DNA of 64,000 nt from Oscillospiraceae bacterium (GCA_015065805.1 SVPN01000003.1:1-64000); one strand, 5' to 3'. Shown: positions 31,763-41,142, counted from the stretch's first letter. Translations and numbers: made by a program. Notes: generated from the sequence alone by a model not told the origin.

Positions 31763-33454
31763 ATGCTCCGACAATTGTATATCGAAAACGTAGCGGTTAT
31801 TGAGCGTGCGGATGTTCCTTTGGATCACGGTTTGACGGTACTCACGGGTGAAACGGGCGCAGGAAAATCCATTCTGATCGATGCATTGGCGGCGGTGCTC
31901 GGAGAACGAGCCAGCCGTGACCTGGTGCGAAGCGGCTGTTCCCACGCAATGATCACAGCTGTGTTTGATGAGTTGCCGTCAGGCGTGATGCAGATGCTCA
32001 CCGAACAGGGGTTTACCTGTGAGGACGGAGAACTGATGCTTCGCCGCCGCATTTCCGCCGAAAACAAAAGCCTGTGCTTCATCGGCGATCAGCCATGCAC
32101 GGCAGCTGTGATGCGTTCGATCGGACGCTTGCTTGTCAATATTCACGGACAGCACGAAAACCAGGCGTTGCTGTCGGTGGATAGACACGTGGAATATCTT
32201 GATCGCTTAGGCGGTCTTGCGGATATCCACGCCGTGTATGCGGCGCGGTACCGCGAGTATTGTGCCACCCATCGTCGCCTTCGCAAGCTGGATGTGGATG
32301 AAACGGCCAAACTGCACCGTATGGATATGCTGCGTTTTCAGATCGCGGAGCTGGAAGAGGCGGATCTGCAAAGCGGGGAAGAGGAGCAACTGGTTGCGCG
32401 ACGCGATCGCTTGCATAACGCCGAGAAGATCGTGCGATGGCTACAGCTTTCCGAGCAGATCCTGAGCGGGAATGAGGATGAAAACGGAGCGGTGTCTGCA
32501 CTCGAGCAGACAAGCGTCCTGTTGCGTGATGCCGGGCGATATTTGCCCGAAGCACAGGAGCTGTCCGTGCGCCTTGGCACGCTTTTGCCTGAATTGCAGG
32601 ATGTGGCGGCAACGGTTTCGTCCCTTTGCGACAGCCCCGATTTTGACCCTGCGGAGTTAGATGCCGTGGAAGACCGCCTGGCGCTTGTGCGACGGCTGAC
32701 GCCGAAATACGGCGGATCGATCGAAACGGCGTTGTTGTACTTACAGCAGGCAAAAGAGGAGCTCGGCGCCTTCGAAGCGTCGGACGAGGAGTTTGAGCGC
32801 CTGTCTGTTCAACTGGAGGAAGAACGCGTGCTTCTGATGGAAGCGGCACAAACGCTCACGCAGGCGCGCAAGCAGGCGGCACAGGTGTTTTCGACAGCCG
32901 TCTGTGAACAGCTCCGTTTCCTGGATATGCCGCGTGTAACGCTGGCGGTATCTATTGAGCCGTCGGCACTGACGGCAAGCGGCGCGGATAAGGTGGAATT
33001 TCTCATCAGTGCCAACCCGGGCGAACCCCCGAAGCCCATCGCCAAAATCGCATCGGGCGGTGAACTCTCGCGCATTATGCTGGCACTCAAAACGGTGATG
33101 TCTTCAGCGGATGATATCCCCACGCTGATTTTTGACGAGGTCGATGCGGGCATCAGCGGTCGAGCCGCCGCCAAGGTCGGTTATAAACTGCGGGAATTGG
33201 CATCGGGCGGCAAAAAGCAGGTGCTGTGCGTTACGCACTTAGCGCAGATTGCCGCGTGTGCTCACTGTCAGCTTCTGATTGAAAAATCGGTTCACAACGA
33301 TCGCACGGTGACAACGGTTCGCGCGGTGGAAGGGGATGAGCGTTGCCGCGAGCTCGCCCGCATCATCGGCGGCGAGGTGACGGCACTGTCGTTGCAGACA
33401 GCCCGTGAAATGTTGGAGCGTCTGCCGTCTCTTGCGGATGAACAGTTTGAATAG
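31763..33454 (+). CDS. recN: DNA repair protein RecN
   Basis: 563 residues. SMC-like ATPase of double-strand break repair: Walker A LTGETGAGKSILIDAL at the N-terminus, long coiled-coil middle, ABC signature ASGGELSRIMLALK, Walker B LIFDEVDAGISG and LCVTHLAQIAA at the C-terminus. AAGGGGGTG precedes ATG 31763. Last gene of the nusB-recN operon; the spoIVB-spo0A pair that often follows recN is not here. Confidence 0.96.
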   Translation: MLRQLYIENVAVIERADVPLDHGLTVLTGETGAGKSILIDALAAVLGERASRDLVRSGCSHAMITAVFDELPSGVMQMLTEQGFTCEDGELMLRRRISAENKSLCFIGDQPCTAAVMRSIGRLLVNIHGQHENQALLSVDRHVEYLDRLGGLADIHAVYAARYREYCATHRRLRKLDVDETAKLHRMDMLRFQIAELEEADLQSGEEEQLVARRDRLHNAEKIVRWLQLSEQILSGNEDENGAVSALEQTSVLLRDAGRYLPEAQELSVRLGTLLPELQDVAATVSSLCDSPDFDPAELDAVEDRLALVRRLTPKYGGSIETALLYLQQAKEELGAFEASDEEFERLSVQLEEERVLLMEAAQTLTQARKQAAQVFSTAVCEQLRFLDMPRVTLAVSIEPSALTASGADKVEFLISANPGEPPKPIAKIASGGELSRIMLALKTVMSSADDIPTLIFDEVDAGISGRAAAKVGYKLRELASGGKKQVLCVTHLAQIAACAHCQLLIEKSVHNDRTVTTVRAVEGDERCRELARIIGGEVTALSLQTAREMLERLPSLADEQFE

Positions 33455-33460
33455 ATCTCA

Positions 33461-33493
33461 ACAAGGTTGTCAACTCCGACAACCTTGTTTTTT
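33461..33493 (+). terminator. Rho-independent terminator of the nusB-recN operon
   Basis: ACAAGGTTGTC, six-base loop, GACAACCTTGT, followed by TTTTTC; begins six bases after the recN stop. Confidence 0.92.
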
Positions 33494-33587
33494 CAGGAAA
33501 GTGCAATTCTTTGTAAAACCTGCAACAAGAACAGATAACGATTTTGGCATAATCAACAAAAGATTTTAAATATATCCCATTTGGCTG

Positions 33588-33616
33588 TTGACTTTTCCAA
33601 GGAGATGCGGTATGAT
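33588..33616 (+). promoter_or_regulatory. Promoter of the dockerin phosphodiester glycosidase gene
   Basis: TTGACT (33588-33593), 17-base spacer, TATGAT (33611-33616), about 80 bases before the ATG. The preceding stretch is AT-rich. Confidence 0.65.
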
Positions 33617-33694
33617 AATACTGAATTATGATGATGTATTGTGCCGTGGTCTGTTTTGCGGTGCGATACGCACACAATACAGGAGGAATACACA

Positions 33695-35761
33695 ATGAAA
33701 AAGACGATCAAGTCCTACTCGTCCAAAGTGCTTGCCGTCGCGTTGACTGTTGCGATGTTGCTGTCGTGCATGGTCTTCAGTGCATCTGCGGCACAGCTCA
33801 GCAGCGTTGTTGCAACCGAGCAGGTCGGCAACATCTCGTATGCACAGTACAGTGGTGCGAATGCCAATTCCTATGTGATGGAATTCAATCCCGGTACATC
33901 GGGTCTTATGCCGATGGGCTATGTCAAGAACGCGGGTTGGTCTGCGACATTGACCAACCAGATGGCGGCCGCCAAGGCGGACGGCTATGACGCATACGGT
34001 ATGATCAACGGCGAGTTCTTCTCGATGGCGTCCGGCAATCACGGTACCCTGACCGGTCGTTTGATCGCCAACGGTCGCATTCTTTCCGACCACGAGACCA
34101 ACAACGAATACAGCTTTGTCATCGATAAGGATGCAGGCTTCCATTTCGTACAGTCGCAGCTTTCTTACCATTTCTACATTGAGGGCAAGGAACTCGGCAA
34201 CGCGGTCATCGCGCGTATTAACAAGAGATACAACGGTGAGTGGTCGTACCCGCCGCTGTGCTACTTTGACTCGGCTTGCGGCAGCAAGACCGATACGGTT
34301 TCGGGCTATCCGGGCGTTGAGGTCGTGTTCAACAAGCTCCACGGCTCTGAGCTCGTTGCCGAGGGTATCCTTGAGGGCGAGGTCGTGTCGGTCGGCACCA
34401 ACACCTACGGTACGGCTTTCAGCGAAAATCAGTTTGTGCTGTACGCTCACAACTCGTCTCCTTATGCGGAGTCTCTCGCCGCTCTGAAAGCGGGTCAGAA
34501 GGTTCAGATTTACGCTGAAGAGCTCAATGATGATGCAAAAGAGATTATGAAGAAGGCAAACACCGTGATGGCGGCGACCTACCCCGTCGTGCAGAACGGC
34601 AAGAACTGCTCGTCTATGGGCCCGATGAGCTCCATCGGTCAGCTTTCCTTCACCGAGCGTGCACAGCGCACCGCGATCGGTGTCAAGGCGGACGGCAGCT
34701 ATGTGTTCTTTGTTTCCAGCGGTCGTGCTTCCTTGGGCTACGGCCCCGGCGCAGGTCTGACGATTTCCGAAGTCGGCGATGCGATGATCGAGCTCGGTTG
34801 CGTCAGCGCTGTCAACCTTGACGGCGGCGGATCCTCCACCCTGAATCTTACCGGCACCAACAAATACGTTTCCGAAAACCGCGCAGTCGGCAGTGTTATG
34901 ATGATCGTGTCCCGTAACGATGCGACCACTTCGCCCACCGCGAAGGCAAATCTGAACGACTGGATCTACAACGCAAACTGCGAGCTTGCTGCAGGCACCT
35001 ATACCGGTGCGCAGAAGACGCTGGTGCAAAATGCGGTCAACAACGGTCAGGCGATTTACAACGATACCAATGCTATGACCGGTGAGTTCGTCCATTCGAC
35101 GATGGCGATCCGCGAGGCAATGGGCCTTGTGGCGGACATTCGCCCGAAGAGCTACATTACGCTGGATGCGGATAAGTGGTCGCCCAGTGACAATACGCTG
35201 ACGATTTCCAATGCGGCGGACGGTTCGCTGGTTCTTAACGCCGCGAACAACTGGCCTTCTGCCAGCTACACCTGCGATATTTCCGCTCCTGCCAATGCCA
35301 AGATCTTCTATGATATCACGGCTTCTGCACAGGCTTCGATCGTACTGGTCGGTGCGGGCGGCGAGATCAACCTGAACCAGTATATCGCTCCGAACAACCT
35401 TGATCCCACGGGCAGTGGCGATATTTATTCGTACGGTTTGTCGTTCAAGGGCTCCATTGATGTGTCCAAGCTGAACGCAAGCGGTCTGGATATCTCGACC
35501 GTGCGTTTCTGCACGGCACTCGGCGGTGCTCCTTCCTCGCTTGTTGTACGTGAGTTCGACATCCGCGTTCCCTACGGCGCGGGCGATGCTGACGGCGACT
35601 ACGAGGTGAACTCCAACGATGCCCGTTCGGTCCTTTGCCACATCTCCGGCAAAACGACCCTCTCCGGCGACGCATACTCCGCTGCTGATATCAACGGCGA
35701 CGGCAAAGTGGATACGGCGGATATCCGCGCGATCCTCAACAAGAGCGTCGGTCTGGGCTGA
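33695..35761 (+). CDS. Secreted phosphodiester glycosidase (NAGPA domain) with C-terminal dockerin
   Basis: 688 residues. Signal peptide about 1-33 (cleavage near SASAAQ). Residues about 90-400 form a NAGPA-type domain: GMINGEFFSMASGN, AQRTAIGVKADGSYVFFV, and VNLDGGGSSTLNL. This family cleaves GlcNAc-1-phosphodiesters and related sugar phosphodiesters. A FIVAR-like helical segment follows (LNDWIYNANCELAAGTYTGA region), then a beta-sandwich-like module, then a type I dockerin over the last 60 residues. The dockerin has two calcium loops, DADGDYEVNSND and DINGDGKVDTAD, with D/N at positions 1, 3, 5, 9 and 12. It should be carried outside the cell and could dock on the cohesin protein 220 bases downstream. 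Aggagg site eight bases before ATG 33695. Confidence 0.88.
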   Translation: MKKTIKSYSSKVLAVALTVAMLLSCMVFSASAAQLSSVVATEQVGNISYAQYSGANANSYVMEFNPGTSGLMPMGYVKNAGWSATLTNQMAAAKADGYDAYGMINGEFFSMASGNHGTLTGRLIANGRILSDHETNNEYSFVIDKDAGFHFVQSQLSYHFYIEGKELGNAVIARINKRYNGEWSYPPLCYFDSACGSKTDTVSGYPGVEVVFNKLHGSELVAEGILEGEVVSVGTNTYGTAFSENQFVLYAHNSSPYAESLAALKAGQKVQIYAEELNDDAKEIMKKANTVMAATYPVVQNGKNCSSMGPMSSIGQLSFTERAQRTAIGVKADGSYVFFVSSGRASLGYGPGAGLTISEVGDAMIELGCVSAVNLDGGGSSTLNLTGTNKYVSENRAVGSVMMIVSRNDATTSPTAKANLNDWIYNANCELAAGTYTGAQKTLVQNAVNNGQAIYNDTNAMTGEFVHSTMAIREAMGLVADIRPKSYITLDADKWSPSDNTLTISNAADGSLVLNAANNWPSASYTCDISAPANAKIFYDITASAQASIVLVGAGGEINLNQYIAPNNLDPTGSGDIYSYGLSFKGSIDVSKLNASGLDISTVRFCTALGGAPSSLVVREFDIRVPYGAGDADGDYEVNSNDARSVLCHISGKTTLSGDAYSAADINGDGKVDTADIRAILNKSVGLG

Positions 35762-35784
35762 TCGTATCTGACGGTAATGTAATC

Positions 35785-35819
35785 CGCGGCGGTGAACATC
35801 CTCGGTGTTCACCGCCGCG
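35785..35819 (+). terminator. Strong hairpin after the phosphodiester glycosidase gene
   Basis: CGCGGCGGTGAACA / TGTTCACCGCCGCG 14-base perfect stem with a seven-base loop. No T run follows, so it may act as a weak terminator or 3' stabiliser, letting some transcription reach the cohesin gene. Confidence 0.6.
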
Positions 35820-35984
35820 CTATATTCGTAGTAAAGCAAATCAAAATCGCGTTATTTATCTTTTAAGCCCGCGACGACATCTGCGGTGCACAAACGGCAT
35901 CGAGCCGATTTACAGGCACTGTGAGGATGTTTGATTGAATCCGACCAACTGAAACCGCGTTGGTAGAAGGAAGGTAGAGTCTCT

Positions 35985-37076
35985 ATGTTTAAAAAATGGA
36001 TGGCCTGTGCGATCAGTGTGCTGATGCTGGTTTGCCTGATGAATCTCTCGGTTGCGGCAGGCCCTGATGATACCGTGACCTTTACGCTGTCTGTCAGTGA
36101 AGGAAGCGTGGGAGATACCGTTACCGTTTCGGTGTCGGTTCCCGAACAATCCCGACTGACCAATACGATGATGTATCTGCATTATAATCCTGATGCCGTC
36201 AGCTATGTGACGGACAGCATCGGTGCAGGCAGTGCCTCTCCGAAATCGGGTACGATGTTTGATGCAATGGATCATAAGGACAAGTATTATGTGAAAGCGG
36301 CATACATCACCGGTAATGTGGTGGTGAAGGGCGGCGTTTTGCTGACCTTTGATTTTGAGGTGTTGTCGGCAATTCCCGCGGCGTTTTCTCTTTCGTTTGA
36401 TGAGTGTCAGGGTGAAGCCGAGGACGGCACGATGTTTGATATGAAAAACGCGTCTGTTGGCTGTGTTCTGAACAATGACGGCAGTGTGTCTGCTCCTACG
36501 GGTGAACCGGTCTATACCACAACCACCGTGACACTTCCGACCGCGACGACTGTTACGGATCCGATGCCGAGTGACGCTCCCTCGACTCAGCCTGCCGCTA
36601 CCACGACAATGCCCACGATGATCGTGACCGATGAAGGCAACAACAAGATCACCATTCCTGTTGTCAGCGAAACCGATGCGGCAGGTAATGTGACTACGAA
36701 GCCTGTTGTGGTGGTGACCAATGCACAAGGCACAACCGTGACGGTTCCGGTTGTGATCATCACCAACCCCGACGGCACGGTGGAAACACTTCCCGTTGCG
36801 GATGGTGTGGACGAGAACGGCAACGATGTCACCATTCCCGTGGCGATCGTGACCGATCCCGAAGGCAACATCGAGACGGTTCCCGTGGCAACGGCAACCG
36901 ATGCCAACGGCAGTCTTGTGACCGTTCCCGTGACCACCTCGGCGACGCAGCCGACGGAGAAGGAGAGCGACGGCAATTCTTCCCTGCTCACCCTCGGTAT
37001 TGTGGGCGGTTGTATTGTGCTCGCTGTCATAATTGCGGTTGCGGCGATGAAGCTGCGCAAAAAGGACGAGGAATAA
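35985..37076 (+). CDS. Membrane-anchored single-cohesin protein with a repeat stalk
   Basis: 363 residues. Signal peptide 1-25. Residues about 28-165 resemble a cohesin: SVGDTVTVSVSVPE at the start, MMYLHYNPDAVSYV in the second strand region, and GVLLTFDFEVLSAIPAAFSL near the end. A Thr/Pro linker (171-211) follows. Residues 212-317 are seven tandem 15-residue repeats of the form xxTDxxGNxxTVPVx. A membrane helix (about 335-354, LGIVGGCIVLAVIIAVAAM) and a short positive tail KLRKKDEE anchor it; no LPxTG motif. So it should present one cohesin on a stalk at the cell surface. The upstream gene and the gene at 43406 carry dockerins and are candidate partners. GGAAGG precedes ATG 35985. Pairing is not proven. 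Confidence 0.82.
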   Translation: MFKKWMACAISVLMLVCLMNLSVAAGPDDTVTFTLSVSEGSVGDTVTVSVSVPEQSRLTNTMMYLHYNPDAVSYVTDSIGAGSASPKSGTMFDAMDHKDKYYVKAAYITGNVVVKGGVLLTFDFEVLSAIPAAFSLSFDECQGEAEDGTMFDMKNASVGCVLNNDGSVSAPTGEPVYTTTTVTLPTATTVTDPMPSDAPSTQPAATTTMPTMIVTDEGNNKITIPVVSETDAAGNVTTKPVVVVTNAQGTTVTVPVVIITNPDGTVETLPVADGVDENGNDVTIPVAIVTDPEGNIETVPVATATDANGSLVTVPVTTSATQPTEKESDGNSSLLTLGIVGGCIVLAVIIAVAAMKLRKKDEE

Positions 37077-37092
37077 TATAAAAATCCATACA

Positions 37093-37130
37093 AAAGCACC
37101 CAAAGGAGAGTCCTTTGGGTGCTTTGTTAT
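37093..37130. terminator. Bidirectional terminator between the cohesin gene and tatD
   Basis: AAAGCACCCAAAGGA / TCCTTTGGGTGCTTT 15-base perfect stem with a GAG loop. It separates two convergent genes, ending one base before the tatD stop region. Confidence 0.92.
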
Positions 37131-37889
37131 TTATATTCCGAATACTCGCTTGGCGTTGGCAGTGGTGATTTCGAGAATCTCATCGGTTTCCATTCCGCGA
37201 AGCTCCGCAATACGTGCAGCAACGAAACGGATCATCGTGGAATCATTTCGCCGTCCGCGGAAGGGAACAGGCGCCATATACGGCGCATCCGTTTCAAGAA
37301 GCAGGCGATCAAGCGGGATCATCTGCGCAACCTCGACCGTCTTGCGCGCATTCTGAAAGGTGACAACACCGCCCAGTCCGATGTACATCCCGAGGTTCAA
37401 CACCTCTTTTGCCATTTCCACACTGCCCGAAAAGGCGTGAAGCACACCTTGCGGACGCTCCTGCTTCAGCAGGGTCAGCGTGTCTTCGTGTGCATCGCGA
37501 TCGTGCACAATGACGGGCAGACGGTGTTCCTTTGCCAGTTGCATCTGGCGCACAAACCACTCCTGCTGAACGGGACGGGGGAATGCATCCCAGTAATAAT
37601 CCAGTCCGATCTCGCCGACAGCCACGACTTTTTTGTGCGCAAGCAGCTGTGCGCATTCGTCGTAATCGCGTTCAACGTGTTCAAGGTCTTCGGGGTGAAA
37701 TCCCACCGCGGCATAGATCCCGTCAAAGGAGTCGGTAAGCGCAACGGAAAACTGCGAGGAAGCAAGATCGGTACCGCAGTTGATGATGCCGCAGACCTCA
37801 TTTTGAAGCATCTGCGACAGCACTGCCCGGCGGTCATCGTCAAAGCGCTTATCGTTGTAATGCGCGTGGGAATCAAAAATCATCGCCAT
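37131..37889 (-). CDS. tatD: TatD-family metal-dependent DNase
   Basis: 252 residues. TIM-barrel hydrolase with the N-terminal metal motif FDSHAHYND, GEIGLDYYWD, VIVHDRDAHEDT, LHAFSGS and the C-terminal LLETDAPYMAP. TatD enzymes degrade DNA/RNA 3' ends. It is directly after metG, as in many Firmicutes; the in-frame GTG at 37898 overlaps the metG stop and is a possible earlier start. I placed it at ATG 37889 (MAMIFDSHAH) with GGTGAG upstream. Confidence 0.95.
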   Translation of the reverse strand: MAMIFDSHAHYNDKRFDDDRRAVLSQMLQNEVCGIINCGTDLASSQFSVALTDSFDGIYAAVGFHPEDLEHVERDYDECAQLLAHKKVVAVGEIGLDYYWDAFPRPVQQEWFVRQMQLAKEHRLPVIVHDRDAHEDTLTLLKQERPQGVLHAFSGSVEMAKEVLNLGMYIGLGGVVTFQNARKTVEVAQMIPLDRLLLETDAPYMAPVPFRGRRNDSTMIRFVAARIAELRGMETDEILEITTANAKRVFGI

Positions 37890-37894
37890 GGCAC

Positions 37895-39859
37895 TCACCG
37901 AATCGTGCTTCCGGGCTTCAGACCGTCCACGAACAGCACGCGCACATCCTCACTGCCGTCTTCCTTGAGGGCGTCTGCGGCAAGAATCATACCGCAGCTT
38001 TCCACACCGCACAGCACAGCGGGTTTCAGGTTGGCAACAAGAATGACCGAACGGCCGATCAGTTCATCGGGCGTGTAGTATTTCGCAATACCCGAGGCAA
38101 CCGTGCGGGGTGTACCGCTGCCGTCATCAAGAGTCAGCTTCAGGAGCTTCTTTGCTTTCTTGATGGGCTCGCAGGCGGTGATCTTCGCCACACGCAGATC
38201 CACCTTTGTAAACTCATCGTACGCGATCTCGGGCAGGAATGCGACATTCTGTGCCGCTTTTTCCTCAGCCTCTGCCGCGGCGATCGCCGCCGCTTGCTCG
38301 GCTTCGATTTCGGCAAGCATCTTTGCCGCATCAATACGCTGGAACAGGGGAGAGGCTTCGCCCACGCTGAAGGAAGCGGTGCGGGTGCTCAGCGACTCCA
38401 ATGTTGCGGCATCCTCATGGATCTGAAGCTGTGCCGCGATGGACGCGCAAGCCGACGGAATGAACGGCGTGAGCATCACGCCGAGCATACGGATGCATTC
38501 AAGCAGATTGTACAGCACGGTCTCCAGACGCGGCTTATCCTCTTCGCTTTTCGCCAGCACCCAGGGCGCCGTTTCATCGATGTATTTGTTGCAACGCTTG
38601 GCAAGCGTCATAATGGCTTCTGCCGCATCCGCGTTGCGATAGTCCTCCATCAAAGCGGTGTAGGAAGCCAGTGTATCTGCGGCGACCTGATACAGCTCTT
38701 TGTCAAGCTCCTCGGTGATCTCGGCAGGTGCGTGAACGGTGCCGCCGAAATACTTGTTGGTCATCGCGATACTGCGGTTGACGAGATTTCCGAGTGTATT
38801 TGCCAGATCGGCGTTGAACTTGGTGATGAAGCTCTCGTAGGTGATGGTGCCGTCGTTGCCGTAGGGCATCTCGGACAGCAGGTAATAGCGCACCGCATCG
38901 GTGCCGAAGCGCTTGACAAGAGCGTCGGCGTACAGCACGTTACCGCGCGATTTGCTCATCTTGTCCTCGCCCGACAACAGCCACGGATGACCGAGCACCT
39001 GCTTGGGAAGCGGCAGACCGAGCGCCATTAGGATGATCGGCCAGTAGATGGTGTGGAAGCGCACGATATCCTTGCCGATGACGTGCAGGTTGGCAGGCCA
39101 GAATTTTTCAAACCGTTCACTGCTGCCGTCGGGATCGTAGCCGAGTCCCGTGATGTAGTTGGAGAGTGCATCGATCCACACATAGATCACGTGGCGGTCG
39201 TCAAATTCCACGGGAACGCCCCATTTGAACGAACTGCGCGATACGCAAAGATCGGACAGACCGGGCTTGAGAAAATTGTTGACCATTTCCGCTTTGCGCG
39301 ACAGCGGACGGAAAAAGTCGGGATTTTCCTCATAATATGCGGCAAGCTGATCCTGATACTTGCTAAGACGCAGGAAATACGCCTCTTCCTTTGCGTCGGT
39401 GACTTCACGTCCGCAGTCGGGGCATTTGCCGTCCACCAACTGGGACGAGGTGAAGAACGATTCGCAGGGAATGCAGTATTTGCCTTCGTATTCGCTCTTG
39501 TAGATGTCGCCCTGCTCATAGAGCTTCTTGAAGATCTTCTGCACCACCGATTCGTGATCGGCATCCGTCGTGCGGATGAACTTGTCATAGGTGGTGTTCA
39601 GGCAATCCCACTGTTCCTTGATAAGAGCGGCAACGCCGTCTACATATTCCTGCGGAGAAATGCCCTGCTCTTTGGCAATATCCTCGATCTTCTGACCGTG
39701 TTCGTCCGAGCCGGTCATAAAGAAGACGTCATAACCGGTCATTCGCTTGTAGCGGGCAATCATATCCGCAAGCACGATATCGTAGCAGTTGCCGATGTGC
39801 GGCTTGCGGGAAGCATACGCAATCGCGGTGGTAATATAAAACGGTGTTTTCTGTTGCAT
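37895..39859 (-). CDS. metG: Methionyl-tRNA synthetase
   Basis: 654 residues. Class I synthetase: TTAIAYASRKPHIGN (HIGH-type), a zinc-binding knuckle with CIPCESFF ... CPDCGRE, KMSKS as EDKMSKSRGNV, an anticodon-binding helical domain and a C-terminal EMAP/Trbp111-like tRNA-binding domain (FTKVDLRVAKITACEPIK, LVANLKPAVLCGVESCGMIL). An Ala/Glu-rich helical linker (about 515-540) joins the last two. ATG 39859 has AAAGGAG ten bases upstream. Two-gene operon with tatD. Confidence 0.97.
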   Translation of the reverse strand: MQQKTPFYITTAIAYASRKPHIGNCYDIVLADMIARYKRMTGYDVFFMTGSDEHGQKIEDIAKEQGISPQEYVDGVAALIKEQWDCLNTTYDKFIRTTDADHESVVQKIFKKLYEQGDIYKSEYEGKYCIPCESFFTSSQLVDGKCPDCGREVTDAKEEAYFLRLSKYQDQLAAYYEENPDFFRPLSRKAEMVNNFLKPGLSDLCVSRSSFKWGVPVEFDDRHVIYVWIDALSNYITGLGYDPDGSSERFEKFWPANLHVIGKDIVRFHTIYWPIILMALGLPLPKQVLGHPWLLSGEDKMSKSRGNVLYADALVKRFGTDAVRYYLLSEMPYGNDGTITYESFITKFNADLANTLGNLVNRSIAMTNKYFGGTVHAPAEITEELDKELYQVAADTLASYTALMEDYRNADAAEAIMTLAKRCNKYIDETAPWVLAKSEEDKPRLETVLYNLLECIRMLGVMLTPFIPSACASIAAQLQIHEDAATLESLSTRTASFSVGEASPLFQRIDAAKMLAEIEAEQAAAIAAAEAEEKAAQNVAFLPEIAYDEFTKVDLRVAKITACEPIKKAKKLLKLTLDDGSGTPRTVASGIAKYYTPDELIGRSVILVANLKPAVLCGVESCGMILAADALKEDGSEDVRVLFVDGLKPGSTIR

Positions 39860-39984
39860 ATTCACACAACTCCTTTAAAGAAATACATACATATTAATAT
39901 TAACAGATTTTCTGAAAAAAACAAGTGCTTTTCCAGGACGTTGCGGAATATTCGGCAAAAAAATGTAAAACCGTCTTCAACGGG

Positions 39985-40013
39985 TTGCAATTCCTGTAAA
40001 AAAAGAGTATAAT
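39985..40013 (+). promoter_or_regulatory. Sigma-A promoter of ilvE
   Basis: TTGCAA (39985-39990), 17-base spacer, TATAAT (40008-40013), followed about 60 bases later by the ilvE start. The leader is short and no T-box or attenuator was seen. Confidence 0.7.
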
Positions 40014-40071
40014 GCAAACGATTATATTTCAAGTACGGCGATGCCGTATGAAAAAAAGGAGCGCAAATACT

Positions 40072-41142
40072 ATGCAAGATATCCGTGTAGAACTTTCCGA
40101 AACATTAAAAGCAAAACCGACCGATGCTTCCAAACTCGGCTTCGGCAACTATTTTACCGATCATATGTTTATGATGAACTACGATAAGGGTCAGGGCTGG
40201 CACGATGCCCGCATTGTGCCGTACGGTCCGCTGTCGCTGGATCCCGCCGCGATGTGCCTGCACTACGGTCAGGAAGTGTTTGAGGGTATGAAGGCGTACC
40301 GCGCTCCCGACGGACGTGTACTGCTGTTCCGTCCCGACCGCAATATGGCGCGTCTGAACCTTTCCAATGAGCGCCTGTGCATTCCGCAGATCGATGAAGA
40401 CTTCTGCGTGGAAGCAATCAAAAAGCTGGTTGCCATTGAGCAGGACTGGATCCCCGATGCTCCCGATACCTCGCTGTACATCCGCCCGTTCATCATCTCG
40501 GTCGATCCTCACGTGGGCGTGCATCCCGCAGAGCACCTGATCTTTATGGTGATTCTGTCGCCTGTCGGTTGCTATTATCCCGAGGGACTTAACCCCGTCA
40601 AGATCTATGTCGAGCGCAAGTATGTCCGTGCGGTCAAGGGCGGCACGGGCTTTGCCAAGACGGCGGGTAACTACGCTTCCTCGCTGAAGGCGCAGGAGGT
40701 TGCCGCTTCGCAGGGCTACACGCAGGTGCTGTGGCTTGACGGTGTGGAGCGCAAATATATCGAAGAAGTCGGCACGATGAACGTGTTCTTCAAAATCGAC
40801 GGCAAGGTGATCACGCCTGCTCTGCAGGGCAGTATCCTCGGTGGTATCACCCGTATGTCCTGCATCGAAATGCTCAAGTCGTGGGGCGTGGACGTGGAGG
40901 AGCGTCCGCTTGCACTGCAGGAGGTTATCGATGCCGCGGCAGACGGCACGCTTGAAGAAGCGTTCGGCACAGGTACAGCGGCGGTCATTTCGCCCATCGG
41001 CTCGCTCAAGGTGGATGAGGATGTTATCACCATCAACGGCGGCGAGATCGGTGAAACGGCACAAAAGCTGTACGATCAGCTTACCGATCTGCAGAACGGC
41101 CGCATTGAAGACACCTTTGGTTGGACGGTCTGCGTGGAATAA
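40072..41142 (+). CDS. ilvE: Branched-chain amino-acid aminotransferase
   Basis: 356 residues, a fold-type IV PLP transaminase of the larger (BCAT-like) type. It interconverts Leu/Ile/Val and their keto acids. The substrate loop CLHYGQEVFEGMKAYR, the PLP lysine region KGGTGFAKTAGNYASSL, and YIEEVGTMNVFF ... GSILGGITR are present. ATG 40072 has AAAGGAG ten bases upstream; an upstream in-frame ATG at 40012 coincides with the promoter -10 and is not used. Its stop overlaps the next gene (TAATG). Confidence 0.95.
   Translation: MQDIRVELSETLKAKPTDASKLGFGNYFTDHMFMMNYDKGQGWHDARIVPYGPLSLDPAAMCLHYGQEVFEGMKAYRAPDGRVLLFRPDRNMARLNLSNERLCIPQIDEDFCVEAIKKLVAIEQDWIPDAPDTSLYIRPFIISVDPHVGVHPAEHLIFMVILSPVGCYYPEGLNPVKIYVERKYVRAVKGGTGFAKTAGNYASSLKAQEVAASQGYTQVLWLDGVERKYIEEVGTMNVFFKIDGKVITPALQGSILGGITRMSCIEMLKSWGVDVEERPLALQEVIDAAADGTLEEAFGTGTAAVISPIGSLKVDEDVITINGGEIGETAQKLYDQLTDLQNGRIEDTFGWTVCVE

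Noticed and set aside
39866..40071. A T-box leader for metG or ilvE
   Set aside because: The leader regions are short and lack the T-box core and an antiterminator/terminator pair.
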